The position numbers and the translations under genes were made by a program. From Solibacillus merdavium (GTDB taxonomy: Bacteria > Bacillota > Bacilli > Bacillales_A > Planococcaceae): DNA of 64,000 nt. The notes below the pieces were generated by a model, which was not told the origin of the DNA, ran no database searches, and saw nothing but the letters and a program-made list of their open reading frames with translations. The stretch covers positions 1-64,000 of the forward strand of contig NZ_JACSPW010000006.1 of NCBI RefSeq assembly GCF_014836935.1, read 5' to 3'. Below, piece by piece: positions 1 through 7,147 of this stretch (within the stretch, counting starts at the first letter, position 1; every line of letters starts with the position of its first letter).

Positions 1-63
1 TGGTTGACACTCAAGCATCATACAAGAGGGCTTTTTTGTTTTCAAGTCCCCGAAAATCCTTCT

Positions 64-81
64 AACAGGAATGCTCCTGTT
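64..81 (+). terminator. Possible terminator of an upstream gene
   Basis: A 7-bp perfect stem (AACAGGA / TCCTGTT, loop ATGC) is followed by a broken T-rich run. It may end a gene lying before the window. The T-tract is poor, so this is tentative. Confidence 0.35.
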
Positions 82-163
82 TACATTTATTTTACCTTAT
101 ATTGGGATTATATTTTTAAAACTTTCGTAATTTATTTGTGGGAAAATTGGATTTAATTTTATA

Positions 164-697
164 ATGGATAAAGCTGGTATTAAAAAACAAATTCGTTCGG
201 GGGAAAAATACTTGAGAAAAATCACCTTATCAAATGGGGAAACAGTAGAAGTTGAGTGTCTAAGTTGTGCAATTACAAGCGGGTTAGTTGAACCTGAGGG
301 CGGTGTGGTTGTTGAAACACCGTATTTTCATGCCCATCAAGATGTAGCTTATCCAATTAGAGGGTTAATAATTTTAGCTTCTAAAAGACATATTAAATGT
401 TTAGATGAATTAACCGAGTCCGAAAGATTAGATTACATAAATATTTTATCAAGGATAAGAAAAGCACAAAGAGACGTTTTAGGAATCGAATATGTCTATT
501 ATTTTTATAACGAAGACACTACCCACCATTTCCATACATGGATGGTTCCGAGATATGAATGGATGTATGAATTCGGACGTTCAGTAGAGTCAGTTCGACC
601 GGTATTACTTCACGCTAGAAATAAAATGAATGATAAAGGCAATGTTGAAAAAGTTATGGAAGCAATCCGCAATCTTACCGAGGAGTTAAATAAATAA
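164..697 (+). CDS. HIT-like family protein
   Basis: A 177-residue protein that resembles histidine-triad (HIT) nucleotide hydrolases/transferases. The segment THHFHTWMVPR (residues 120-130) aligns with the usual HxHxH..PR motif, but the first histidine position is Thr120; the middle (His122) and last (His124) are kept. The paired cysteines near residue 32-35 (ECLSC) sit where many HIT proteins have a CxxC. No clear Shine-Dalgarno sequence precedes the ATG, so the start is less certain than the family. It is followed by the word array and convergent with the SCO gene. A cytosolic nucleotide-phosphate hydrolase role is inferred from the family only. Confidence 0.7.
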   Translation: MDKAGIKKQIRSGEKYLRKITLSNGETVEVECLSCAITSGLVEPEGGVVVETPYFHAHQDVAYPIRGLIILASKRHIKCLDELTESERLDYINILSRIRKAQRDVLGIEYVYYFYNEDTTHHFHTWMVPRYEWMYEFGRSVESVRPVLLHARNKMNDKGNVEKVMEAIRNLTEELNK

Positions 698-767
698 TTC
701 AACTGCCTGATTCTTTTCATTCATTCGCAGTATTAGAAGGCTCTCATTTATTCTCGATCGAAAAGTT

Positions 768-1225
768 TTTCTAATATCTTACCGAAATGTTCTAATAAAT
801 TTTAAAATGTTCTAATAAAATGAGGATTTGCTAATATATTCTGGAGTTCTTCTAATATACTGCGAAATCCGCAAATAAAGTTACCTGATTTGCTAATAAG
901 TTCATGCGATTTGCTAATAAAATGAAAAATCTTCTAATATCTTAGATCACCGCTGAAATGGGTTCAGCTATTTTTAATATCTGTTGCAATTGTTCTAATA
1001 TATCCCTCCGATTTGCTAATAAAATGAAAAATCTTCTAATATCTCAGATCGCCATTGAAATGGGTACGGCTTTTTCTAATATCCGTTACAATTGTTCTAA
1101 TATATCCCTTCAATTTGCTAATAAAACTAAAAATCTTCTAATATCTCAGATCTCCTATAAAATGGGTTCAGCTATTTCGAATATCTCCACCTGATTTTCT
1201 AAAAAAAACAAAAACCTTCTAATAA
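768..1225. repeat. Intergenic word array A (CTAATA words, ~20.4-bp pitch; 102-bp super-repeat)
   Basis: CTAATA or close variants begin at about 771, 792, 812, 831, 852, 872, 893, 914, 934, 974, 995, 1016, 1036, 1076, 1097, 1118, 1138, 1178, 1199 and 1219. Steps are 19-21 bp, with three double steps of 40. Two word contexts recur: TTCTAATA and TTTGCTAATAA. From 908 the array forms a 102-bp tandem repeat (units at 908, 1010 and 1112, the last decayed), five word slots per unit. It fills the gap between two convergent genes. No coding signature was found; function unknown. Confidence 0.85.
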
Positions 1226-1271
1226 CCGCGACCTTATCCCCTGCCCAGCCCCATACCCCGCTCAAAAACTA

Positions 1272-1309
1272 CAAAAAAACTCACTAAAAGCACTTCCACC
1301 TTTAGTGAG
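1272..1309 (-). terminator. Terminator of the SCO gene
   Basis: Inverted repeat CTCACTAAA / TTTAGTGAG (1280-1288 and 1301-1309), followed on the minus strand by a run of seven T (1272-1279). It lies just beyond the SCO stop codon. Confidence 0.8.
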
Positions 1310-1330
1310 CTCAAACTCAAACCTACGTTA

Positions 1331-1942
1331 TTATTTTAACCGTTCTTTAATTAATGCTTCCATATCGCTGGCAATTGTCTCGTATTGAACACCGTCTGTT
1401 CCTTGGGCTGTGCCGGAATAGTTTTTAACGGCTACTCCTTTTTCATCGACTAGGAAAAATGTATCTGCGTGAATAACTTGATCATTGCCTTCAATTGCTC
1501 TAACCGGTGTTTTGAACGAATTGACTGCGAGCTGCTCGATAAATTTCTGGTCGTAGCCTGTAAGCATATGCCATTTCGATTCATTTGATGGATTGTGGCG
1601 GCTTAAGTATTCCGTTAAGCGCTCTGGTGTATCGTAGTCAGGGTCTACGGAGAAGGCGACAATTTTATATTGCTCAAGCCCCTTCTTTTCGATCTCATCC
1701 TGTACTAGTTTCATATTTTGCGTCATAGGTGAACAAATTGTCGTGCAGCTTGTAAAGATGAACATTGCAAGCCATGGTTCCCCTTTTAAGCTATCTAGCG
1801 ATACTTCCTCATTACGATGGTCGGTTACTGTAAAATTAGAAATTTCGAAACTTGTCGTTGGTTTAAATTGATAATTACTGCAAGCAGAAAGTACTGTAGC
1901 GATTACGAGTACAAATGCTAATGCGATGTTTTTCTTTTTCAT
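1331..1942 (-). CDS. SCO1/SenC family lipoprotein (copper delivery to cytochrome oxidase)
   Basis: A 203-residue thioredoxin-fold protein. The N-terminus is a lipoprotein signal with lipobox LSAC (Cys21). The copper ligands typical of SCO proteins are present: CxxxC at Cys66/Cys70 (TSCTTICSP) and His158 (VIHADTFF). Family members (B. subtilis YpmQ type) help assemble the CuA centre of cytochrome c oxidase on the outer membrane face. Length is normal for the family. It is monocistronic, with its own promoter and terminator, and lies within 3 kb of the ccd cytochrome c biogenesis genes, which fits a respiratory role. Confidence 0.93.
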   Translation of the reverse strand: MKKKNIALAFVLVIATVLSACSNYQFKPTTSFEISNFTVTDHRNEEVSLDSLKGEPWLAMFIFTSCTTICSPMTQNMKLVQDEIEKKGLEQYKIVAFSVDPDYDTPERLTEYLSRHNPSNESKWHMLTGYDQKFIEQLAVNSFKTPVRAIEGNDQVIHADTFFLVDEKGVAVKNYSGTAQGTDGVQYETIASDMEALIKERLK

Positions 1943-1974
1943 TTATCTCTCTCCACTTCCCAAACATTACCTTC

Positions 1975-2003
1975 ATCTTATCGAATGTTGTCCACATTCT
2001 CAA
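1975..2003 (-). promoter_or_regulatory. Putative sigma-A promoter for the SCO gene
   Basis: On the minus strand TTGAGA and TAAGAT are separated by exactly 17 bp, about 33 bp upstream of the SCO start codon. The -10 match is only partial (4/6). Confidence 0.5.
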
Positions 2004-2034
2004 TAGTTATCGTGCGAAAGGTTATGTGTCAAAA

Positions 2035-2055
2035 TTGTGAAACCGCGCTTCACAA
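2035..2055 (-). terminator. Weak terminator after the YvrJ-like gene
   Basis: A perfect 7-bp stem (TTGTGAA / TTCACAA) starts one base after the stop codon of the YvrJ-like gene. On the minus strand it is followed by only TTTTG, so it is a weak intrinsic terminator. Confidence 0.5.
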
Positions 2056-2199
2056 CTAATGGCGTTCTAACGGGTTACTAAGAGAGACGAGTGCAGTATG
2101 AATCGCTTCAAGCTTTGTTTCAATTCGATATAGCAAATAAAATGAAATAAAGATTGGAAACGTTACTTCCTGAATGATTGCAATCCACTGGTCCATCAT
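2056..2199 (-). CDS. YvrJ family small protein
   Basis: A 47-residue protein with one hydrophobic helix near the N-terminus (WIAIIQEVTFPIFISFYLLYRI), then a charged tail with an IETKLEAI segment, the usual layout of the YvrJ family. The start is set at the ATG preceded by GGAAGGAGTGATT; a longer reading upstream has no ribosome site and crosses a terminator hairpin. It is last in the DUF1659-DUF2922-YvrJ cluster, a common Bacillales trio. Function is unknown; a membrane location is inferred from the helix. Confidence 0.8.
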   Translation of the reverse strand: MMDQWIAIIQEVTFPIFISFYLLYRIETKLEAIHTALVSLSNPLERH

Positions 2200-2218
2200 A
2201 ATCACTCCTTCCACTATA

Positions 2219-2251
2219 TAAAAAGCCGGTAAAGCATTGCACTTCACCGGC
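2219..2251 (-). terminator. Terminator between DUF2922 and YvrJ genes
   Basis: GCCGGT / ACCGGC stem (2225-2230 and 2246-2251) extended by a partial AAG/CTT stem. On the minus strand it is followed by TTTTTAT. It sits between the DUF2922 stop and the YvrJ start, so it would reduce read-through inside the cluster. Confidence 0.7.
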
Positions 2252-2258
2252 CTTCCTT

Positions 2259-2480
2259 TTAGTTGATCAGTTCTATAGCTGTCACATGACGCTCGACAAT
2301 TTTTGCGGACTTCTTCACGTTGAATAAAAATCCTTCTTTTGAGAATGCTGCCTGATCAATAATTGTTTGCATTGCTGCATTTACTTCAGCTTCCGTTAAA
2401 TTTGGTTTTGGGTCATTAATATTAATAGTCATTGTACTTCCAGCAGCATTCGCAAATGTTAATTGTAATACTTGTGCCAT
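2259..2480 (-). CDS. DUF2922 family protein
   Basis: A 73-residue protein matching the DUF2922 pattern: an N-terminal strand LQLTFANAAG, a conserved NDPKPNLTEAEV turn, then a helix and a C-terminal strand ending AIELI. It starts MAQVLQ after a GGAGGTGAG site. DUF1659 and YvrJ genes flank it, the usual arrangement in Bacillales. The molecular role is not known. No signal peptide or membrane segment is seen. Confidence 0.85.
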   Translation of the reverse strand: MAQVLQLTFANAAGSTMTININDPKPNLTEAEVNAAMQTIIDQAAFSKEGFLFNVKKSAKIVERHVTAIELIN

Positions 2481-2513
2481 ATGCTCACCTCCGATCCATT
2501 AGTTTTTGTTTGT

Positions 2514-2732
2514 TTAGGCTGTTACACTTTCTTTTTGCGTCTTCACAGATTCGATATAATCATAATCTGTTAACCCAACGATTGTTGTTGCGACATTGTG
2601 AAGTTGCTGTGCTGTTGCATTCAACGCCACATTTCTGAAAGTTGAGCTTTTAATAACCGGCTCATTAAATTCATCGACGCCCGTTTGATAGAATACTGTC
2701 AATGTTGCGGAAAGGAATCCGAATTCATTCAT
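2514..2732 (-). CDS. DUF1659 family protein
   Basis: A 72-residue protein of the DUF1659 family (pattern GVDEFNEPVIKSSTFRNV followed by a helix with a DYDYIESV segment). The start is placed at the ATG (MNEFGFL) because a near-perfect AAGGAGGTGAT site lies 8 nt before it; the in-frame GTG three codons earlier overlaps that site. First gene of the DUF1659-DUF2922-YvrJ group. Function unknown. Confidence 0.85.
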   Translation of the reverse strand: MNEFGFLSATLTVFYQTGVDEFNEPVIKSSTFRNVALNATAQQLHNVATTIVGLTDYDYIESVKTQKESVTA

Positions 2733-2851
2733 GTTTATCACCTCCTTGCCCTATATATGTCACGATTTTTCGAAAAAAGGGACAATGACGATGAAAAAAT
2801 TTACAAAACCTTATATAATAGACAATATTGAGTAAAATTGAGGTGAACATT

Positions 2852-3286
2852 GTGGGCTTAGAAGGCTGGTTTTTATGGTTTATATTATTTTGGGTTGTCG
2901 TGCTAGTTTCGCTTATGGGGATCGGTGGCTTCTTTATGTTCCGCAAATTTTTAAAGGCGCTTCCAAAACAGGATGGAAAATCGGATTTGGACTGGCAAGC
3001 CATTTATTTAGATAAAACGATCCATTTATGGGGTGATGAAGAAAAAGAGCTGCTTTCTGAACTTGTAAGTCCCGTACCTGAGCTATTTCGTCAAGTAGCT
3101 AAGGAGAAAATTGCAGGGAAAATCGGGGAAATTGCTATTGAGGAGCATGCTACGAAAATTGATTTGGATTTAATTATCCGTGGTTATATTATCGCCTCTC
3201 CTAAACGCGACCATAAATTTCTGCGTAAAAAACTGAAGGAAATGGAAATTGATACAACCCATTACGACCATTTATTTGAGGTTTAA
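2852..3286 (+). CDS. DUF2621 (YneK-like) membrane protein
   Basis: A 144-residue protein with one N-terminal membrane helix (WFLWFILFWVVVLVSLMGIGGFF) and a soluble helical domain. It resembles B. subtilis YneK (DUF2621). The start is set at GTG because GAGGTG lies 6 nt upstream; an in-frame TTG 24 nt earlier has no site. In B. subtilis yneK follows ccdA-yneI-yneJ in the same direction; here it is convergent with those genes and shares a terminator with them. Function unknown. Confidence 0.8.
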   Translation: MGLEGWFLWFILFWVVVLVSLMGIGGFFMFRKFLKALPKQDGKSDLDWQAIYLDKTIHLWGDEEKELLSELVSPVPELFRQVAKEKIAGKIGEIAIEEHATKIDLDLIIRGYIIASPKRDHKFLRKKLKEMEIDTTHYDHLFEV

Positions 3287-3293
3287 TGCGTAA

Positions 3294-3336
3294 AAAGGCT
3301 GCCCTTGAAAGTAAATAACTTTCATGGACAGCCTTT
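3294..3336. terminator. Bidirectional terminator between DUF2621 and ccdC genes
   Basis: Long inverted repeat AAAGGCTG..GAAAGT / ACTTTC..CAGCCTTT between two convergent stop codons, with A-rich and T-rich flanks. The GAAAGT-loop-ACTTTC core recurs in the terminator at 9204. Confidence 0.85.
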
Positions 3337-3338
3337 AT

Positions 3339-3833
3339 TTATGCAATGATTCGAGACTTTTCAAGCTTTTTGTACTTGATGAGCATACCGATACGCCACG
3401 GTAAAATCATGGAGAACGCCAAAATGAAGAACATTCCCGCAAGCTCGCCTATATCAAAGCTTTCTGCAAACAATAATTTTAAAATAATCCGTAAAACCAA
3501 TAATCCCACTAATATAAAAGGAAATGCCTTGGATTGCTTCATATATACTGAGTCATCCCGTATTTCAAATTTCGACGTAAGTATTAACACTACGGAAAAC
3601 AATAAGCCTAGAGCCGCCGCTTCCGCTATTTGAATAGGCGCCACACGAAATTCCTCAAAAATAAACATCAATGCCCCTGTTGACATGGCAAATGGAGGAA
3701 TGAGGATTTTTTTTGTAGATACCGGTTTTTTTTGTGCGCGCAGGCGTATAACCATGACAAACGAACCCATGATGACGGCCATAATCGTCGAACCAATTAA
3801 TAAATAGTGAGAAGGTATACTGTCAAACATCAT
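3339..3833 (-). CDS. ccdC: CcdC-like membrane protein (DUF1453)
   Basis: A 164-residue protein with about five predicted membrane helices; it matches the CcdC/YneJ family. It follows a CheY-like gene and ccdA in the same order as in B. subtilis. CcdC is linked to cytochrome c synthesis by that cluster, but in B. subtilis it is not strictly required. The start is one of two consecutive ATG codons after AGGAGG. The gene ends at the shared terminator. Confidence 0.88.
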   Translation of the reverse strand: MMFDSIPSHYLLIGSTIMAVIMGSFVMVIRLRAQKKPVSTKKILIPPFAMSTGALMFIFEEFRVAPIQIAEAAALGLLFSVVLILTSKFEIRDDSVYMKQSKAFPFILVGLLVLRIILKLLFAESFDIGELAGMFFILAFSMILPWRIGMLIKYKKLEKSRIIA

Positions 3834-3862
3834 ATTCCTCCTCTTATGCTGACAAATAAATA

Positions 3863-4228
3863 TTATGTTAAGTTGAGAACATTTGATGCGACCTCTTTTA
3901 ACTGCTCAGGCTGAAAAGGCTTTGTAATAAAATCTTTGGCACCACTTTCAATGGCGGATTTAATTTTACTCTGCTGACCAAGTGCCGTAATCATGATAAT
4001 ATTTGCATCCGAATGTTTAGCAGTTATTCTTCGGACCGCTTCGATGCCTGTCATAACCGGCATTGTAATATCCATCGTTACCAGATCAGGCAATAGCTGG
4101 TCATAAAGCAGAACTGCCTCTTTTCCATTGGCGGCCTCTCCCACCACTTCAAAGCCGTATTCCTTTAATATATTTCCGATTGTAACACGCATGAAAAGCG
4201 AATCATCCACAATCAAAACAGTCGGCAT
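3863..4228 (-). CDS. ccdB: CheY-like single-domain response regulator (CcdB/YneI)
   Basis: A 121-residue receiver domain with no output domain. The phosphorylation pocket is complete: Asp8/Asp9, Asp53 (VTMDITMP), Thr81 and Lys103 (ITKPF). It lies between ccdA and ccdC as yneI does in B. subtilis. No histidine kinase is adjacent. Its partner and output are unknown; placement suggests a link to the cytochrome c biogenesis genes. Confidence 0.9.
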   Translation of the reverse strand: MPTVLIVDDSLFMRVTIGNILKEYGFEVVGEAANGKEAVLLYDQLLPDLVTMDITMPVMTGIEAVRRITAKHSDANIIMITALGQQSKIKSAIESGAKDFITKPFQPEQLKEVASNVLNLT

Positions 4229-4283
4229 TTAACGATCACATCACTTTCCATAGTATAGCATGCTATTTCCAAGCATGGTACTG

Positions 4284-4994
4284 TTAGAATCCCTTAAAGC
4301 CATCGAAAATCGGCAAGAGAATATTAATAATGTACGTCAACCCATCAAAGAACAATAAAATTCCGACCGCTATCATAATATATCCGCCAATTTTAATAAT
4401 TTTTTGACTATGTTTGCGAATCCAGTTTAATCGTGAAATAAAGAACGACAATGTAAAGAATGGAATAGCAAACCCTAAATAATATGCGAGCATATACCAA
4501 ATCGCCGAATCGGGATTTGCTCCTCCGAGGGCAATAATTGATGCGAGTATTGGTCCTGTACATGGCGTCCAACCCGCTGCAAAAGCAAGGCCAATCAGCA
4601 CGGAACCAAAATAGCCGGATGGTCGGTTTTTGAATTGGAACTTACGGTCTTTCATTAAAAAGTCAACTTGCAATAAGCCGACAATCATTAAACCAAACGC
4701 AACAATTAAAATCGCACCTACTTGACGCAGTAAATCCTGATACTGGAAGAAGAAGTCTTTTGCTAAAGACGTTCCAAACCCTATTGCAATGAATATGATC
4801 GAAAATCCGAGCAAGAAAAATAAAGTATGTAATATGGCACGCTTTTGCATCATTCCTTTTTCGGTTTTGAGCTCATCGAGTGTCATGCCGGTAATGTATG
4901 ACAAAAACGCCGGGTAAAGCGGTAAGGTGCATGGTGAGATAAAACTTAGAAACCCAGCACCGAACGCTAAGAAGATATTTAAATCTGTATTCAT
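4284..4994 (-). CDS. ccdA: Cytochrome c biogenesis thiol-disulfide transporter CcdA
   Basis: A 236-residue protein with about six membrane helices and the two transmembrane cysteine motifs of CcdA/DsbD-beta: [18 protein letters not shown] near the N-terminus and AGWTPCTGP in the middle. It carries reducing equivalents across the membrane to extracytoplasmic thioredoxin-like proteins for haem attachment to cytochrome c. The ATG start at MNTDLNIF gives the B. subtilis length; an in-frame GTG 21 nt upstream lies on the ribosome site. First gene of ccdA-ccdB-ccdC. Confidence 0.95.
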   Translation of the reverse strand: MNTDLNIFLAFGAGFLSFISPCTLPLYPAFLSYITGMTLDELKTEKGMMQKRAILHTLFFLLGFSIIFIAIGFGTSLAKDFFFQYQDLLRQVGAILIVAFGLMIVGLLQVDFLMKDRKFQFKNRPSGYFGSVLIGLAFAAGWTPCTGPILASIIALGGANPDSAIWYMLAYYLGFAIPFFTLSFFISRLNWIRKHSQKIIKIGGYIMIAVGILLFFDGLTYIINILLPIFDGFKGF

Positions 4995-5128
4995 GCTGCA
5001 TTCAATCTCCTTCACATTGATGCCTCAATCGTACCAAATTTTCCAATACATTACTCACTTTTTTAATGTGAACTTTTTTTGACAGCTGTGTGAGGTATAT
5101 GTGAAACGAAAAATGAAATGGTTTATCC

Positions 5129-5512
5129 CTACCGAATCATATCAATGACCAGCAAACTTGAATAAATGACTGATGTAAATAGTATAACGATGAAGATCGT
5201 AATTGTTTGAAATTTAATCGACCAACGCCAAACACATTCATGTGGATTTTCTTTTTTCCATCGAAGTGCCGCTTTAAAATTGATAAACCAGCAATGTAAA
5301 GTAACGATCAATGAAGGGAAAGTATATAACCCCATTAAAATCCCCACTTGCTGGAACGTTGTCGTCGTATATTTCCCGTAACTAATCACGAAATAAGGAA
5401 GTACAAACCAAAAAACGGATGTAAATAATAATACAATTGCTACTACTAAATGGAGCCATAAATATTCACTATGAACTTGCCTGTAATATTTTAATGCTGC
5501 TTCCACATTCAT
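5129..5512 (-). CDS. Four-helix integral membrane protein, unknown
   Basis: A 127-residue protein with about three to four hydrophobic segments, the first starting near WLHLVVAIVLLFTSVFWFVLP, and a charged loop RWKKENPHECVWRW. I do not recognise the family. The start is placed at the ATG with AGGA six bases before it. It stands alone upstream of ccdA on the same strand with about 130 bp between, so it could be a separate transcript. Confidence 0.7.
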   Translation of the reverse strand: MNVEAALKYYRQVHSEYLWLHLVVAIVLLFTSVFWFVLPYFVISYGKYTTTTFQQVGILMGLYTFPSLIVTLHCWFINFKAALRWKKENPHECVWRWSIKFQTITIFIVILFTSVIYSSLLVIDMIR

Positions 5513-5638
5513 CACCAATCCTATTCTTTTTCATTTACTATTCCCACTAATATAGGCAAATGAAACGAGAAAAGTGATTGATTTTTATATTCATGTGAAA
5601 AATTACCTCTACAATTCATCGATGAGAGTTGAAAAGAA

Positions 5639-6271
5639 CTAAAAAACTGAGGTTAATTCGTATAAATCTCTGTTAGAACGTAAATTCCATTCCGGCTCAA
5701 ATCGATTAATAATTGCATTTTTCAAGCTATTCATTTCCTTTTCATCCTCCATTGGATAAATAGCAAAATGGACGTCATTGTCCGGCAGCATTAACGTAAT
5801 ATTCGCATTCACATGACAATGAGTAGCCGTGCCGTCTCTGAAGCAGCCTTTCGCATATATATTACCTATATGTTGATTAAAGCGCTCTTTAAAGGTCCGT
5901 GCGCAAACCCCGCAAAATTTAAGCTCATTATTGACGATAATTGTATATATCCCTTTCTGCTTCAGTAATTCATCTTCCCCGTTGACGATAAAGCGTGTAT
6001 ATGTAAGATCTCCATAATTGTTTAGAAATTGCTTATAAAAGATGTTCCCCTCATCTTTTAATTGCTTTAACGCCTTTCCAGCTGGCCAATCTATAACATG
6101 CTGTGCATGCCGGCTCGCTTCCTCCTGTAGATGTTCGTATTTTTTTTGCAAAGTAAGTTCATTCAACGTTTTTTTATCGAAACTTACGAATAAATTTTCA
6201 ATCCCCTGTTCTAGTACAAGCAATTCAACTTTATTAAATTTAATCTTTTGCCCTTTTACTTGAATATGCAT
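5639..6271 (-). CDS. GIY-YIG nuclease-like protein
   Basis: A 210-residue protein. The C-terminal half has a GIY-YIG-like fold signature: GIYTIIVNNELKFCGVCART..ERFNQH, in which FCG replaces YIG, and a late NRFEPEWNLR that fits the conserved Glu and the terminal WN. The first ~100 residues are mostly helical and charged. The family cuts DNA or, in some members, RNA; with the altered YIG the activity is uncertain. ATG start with AAAGGGGAG. No partner gene is obvious. Confidence 0.65.
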   Translation of the reverse strand: MHIQVKGQKIKFNKVELLVLEQGIENLFVSFDKKTLNELTLQKKYEHLQEEASRHAQHVIDWPAGKALKQLKDEGNIFYKQFLNNYGDLTYTRFIVNGEDELLKQKGIYTIIVNNELKFCGVCARTFKERFNQHIGNIYAKGCFRDGTATHCHVNANITLMLPDNDVHFAIYPMEDEKEMNSLKNAIINRFEPEWNLRSNRDLYELTSVF

Positions 6272-6370
6272 ATTAGCTCCCCTTTCTATATAAATCCCCC
6301 ATTTACTTTAATTTCTATATAAATTTACAAAATCCTCTAAATATTTAATTTCTACTGTATTAGTACAATA

Positions 6371-6407
6371 AAAAAGCGACTCGCTCTATTTGAACGAATC
6401 GCTTTTT
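6371..6407 (-). terminator. Terminator of the CBS-domain gene
   Basis: AAAAAGCGA / TCGCTTTTT inverted repeat directly abutting the stop codon of the CBS-domain gene; T-run on the minus strand. Confidence 0.85.
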
Positions 6408-6409
6408 CA

Positions 6410-7051
6410 TTAAAAATTCTCTTTATCGAATATTTCAAGATCTATAATGCGCGCACCTTGCTTTGTAATAGCGGCTTCCAGCTCATCAACTGTAGACTGT
6501 TTAGCACCTTTAGTCAAAGTCATGATAACACGGCGCAAATAGGTAGTATCGTCATCCATCGAGAACACACAATGTAATGGCCATACCTTTTTAACTGCCG
6601 TTAGCACTTTAATTAATATGCCATCCGTATCCGGTAGCGCAACTGTAATCGCACAGCTGCCTGTTCTGTAACCCCATGCTTCTTCCAATAGCTCGAATAC
6701 TTTAGAATGAGGTAAAATGCCTGAAAAATTGCCTTTTGTATCAACTACGGCTAGGTATGGTAGTTGCTTAATGGAGTGAAACACTTCAAAAAACGAACTG
6801 TTTTCATGAATGAAAGCATCGGCTTCTTCTGTTAGTACCTTTACCGGTGACTTCATATCGCCATCTTTTAATTTATGTTCGAGCAATTCTACTTTATAGA
6901 TATTGCCGATAAATTTTTCGCCGGCTTCGTCCAGCACGGGAATGCATCGGTAGCCATTCTCATTTAATTGACCAAGTACATCTGAAATCAGGTCAGTTTC
7001 TTTAACATAGCTTACGTCTTTCTTTTTAACATACTTTTGTTTAACAAGCAT
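6410..7051 (-). CDS. CBS-pair plus ACT-like protein (CbpA-type)
   Basis: A 213-residue cytosolic protein. Two CBS repeats occupy roughly residues 1-125 (RCIPVLDEAGEKFIGNIYK and LPYLAVVDTKGNFSGILP). The remainder (about 135-213) looks like an ACT regulatory fold (CAITVALPDTDGILIKVLTAVKK). This order and length match the CbpA group, members of which bind cyclic di-AMP in Listeria; ligand binding here is inference. Strong AAAGGAGG site; monocistronic with its own terminator. Confidence 0.75.
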   Translation of the reverse strand: MLVKQKYVKKKDVSYVKETDLISDVLGQLNENGYRCIPVLDEAGEKFIGNIYKVELLEHKLKDGDMKSPVKVLTEEADAFIHENSSFFEVFHSIKQLPYLAVVDTKGNFSGILPHSKVFELLEEAWGYRTGSCAITVALPDTDGILIKVLTAVKKVWPLHCVFSMDDDTTYLRRVIMTLTKGAKQSTVDELEAAITKQGARIIDLEIFDKENF

Positions 7052-7147
7052 TGTGTTACCTCCTTTGGTGTTCTATCTATTATTTTAATAGTAGATTCCT
7101 AATTACGAAAGTTATTTTTTGAATATTTTGTAAAATAAAACGATACG

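Noticed and set aside
958-1194. A 78-codon open frame with repeated SNISLRFANKMKNLL-like segments inside array A
   Set aside because: It stays open only because the 102-bp repeat is a multiple of three. No ribosome site, and the real signal is the non-coding word pitch.
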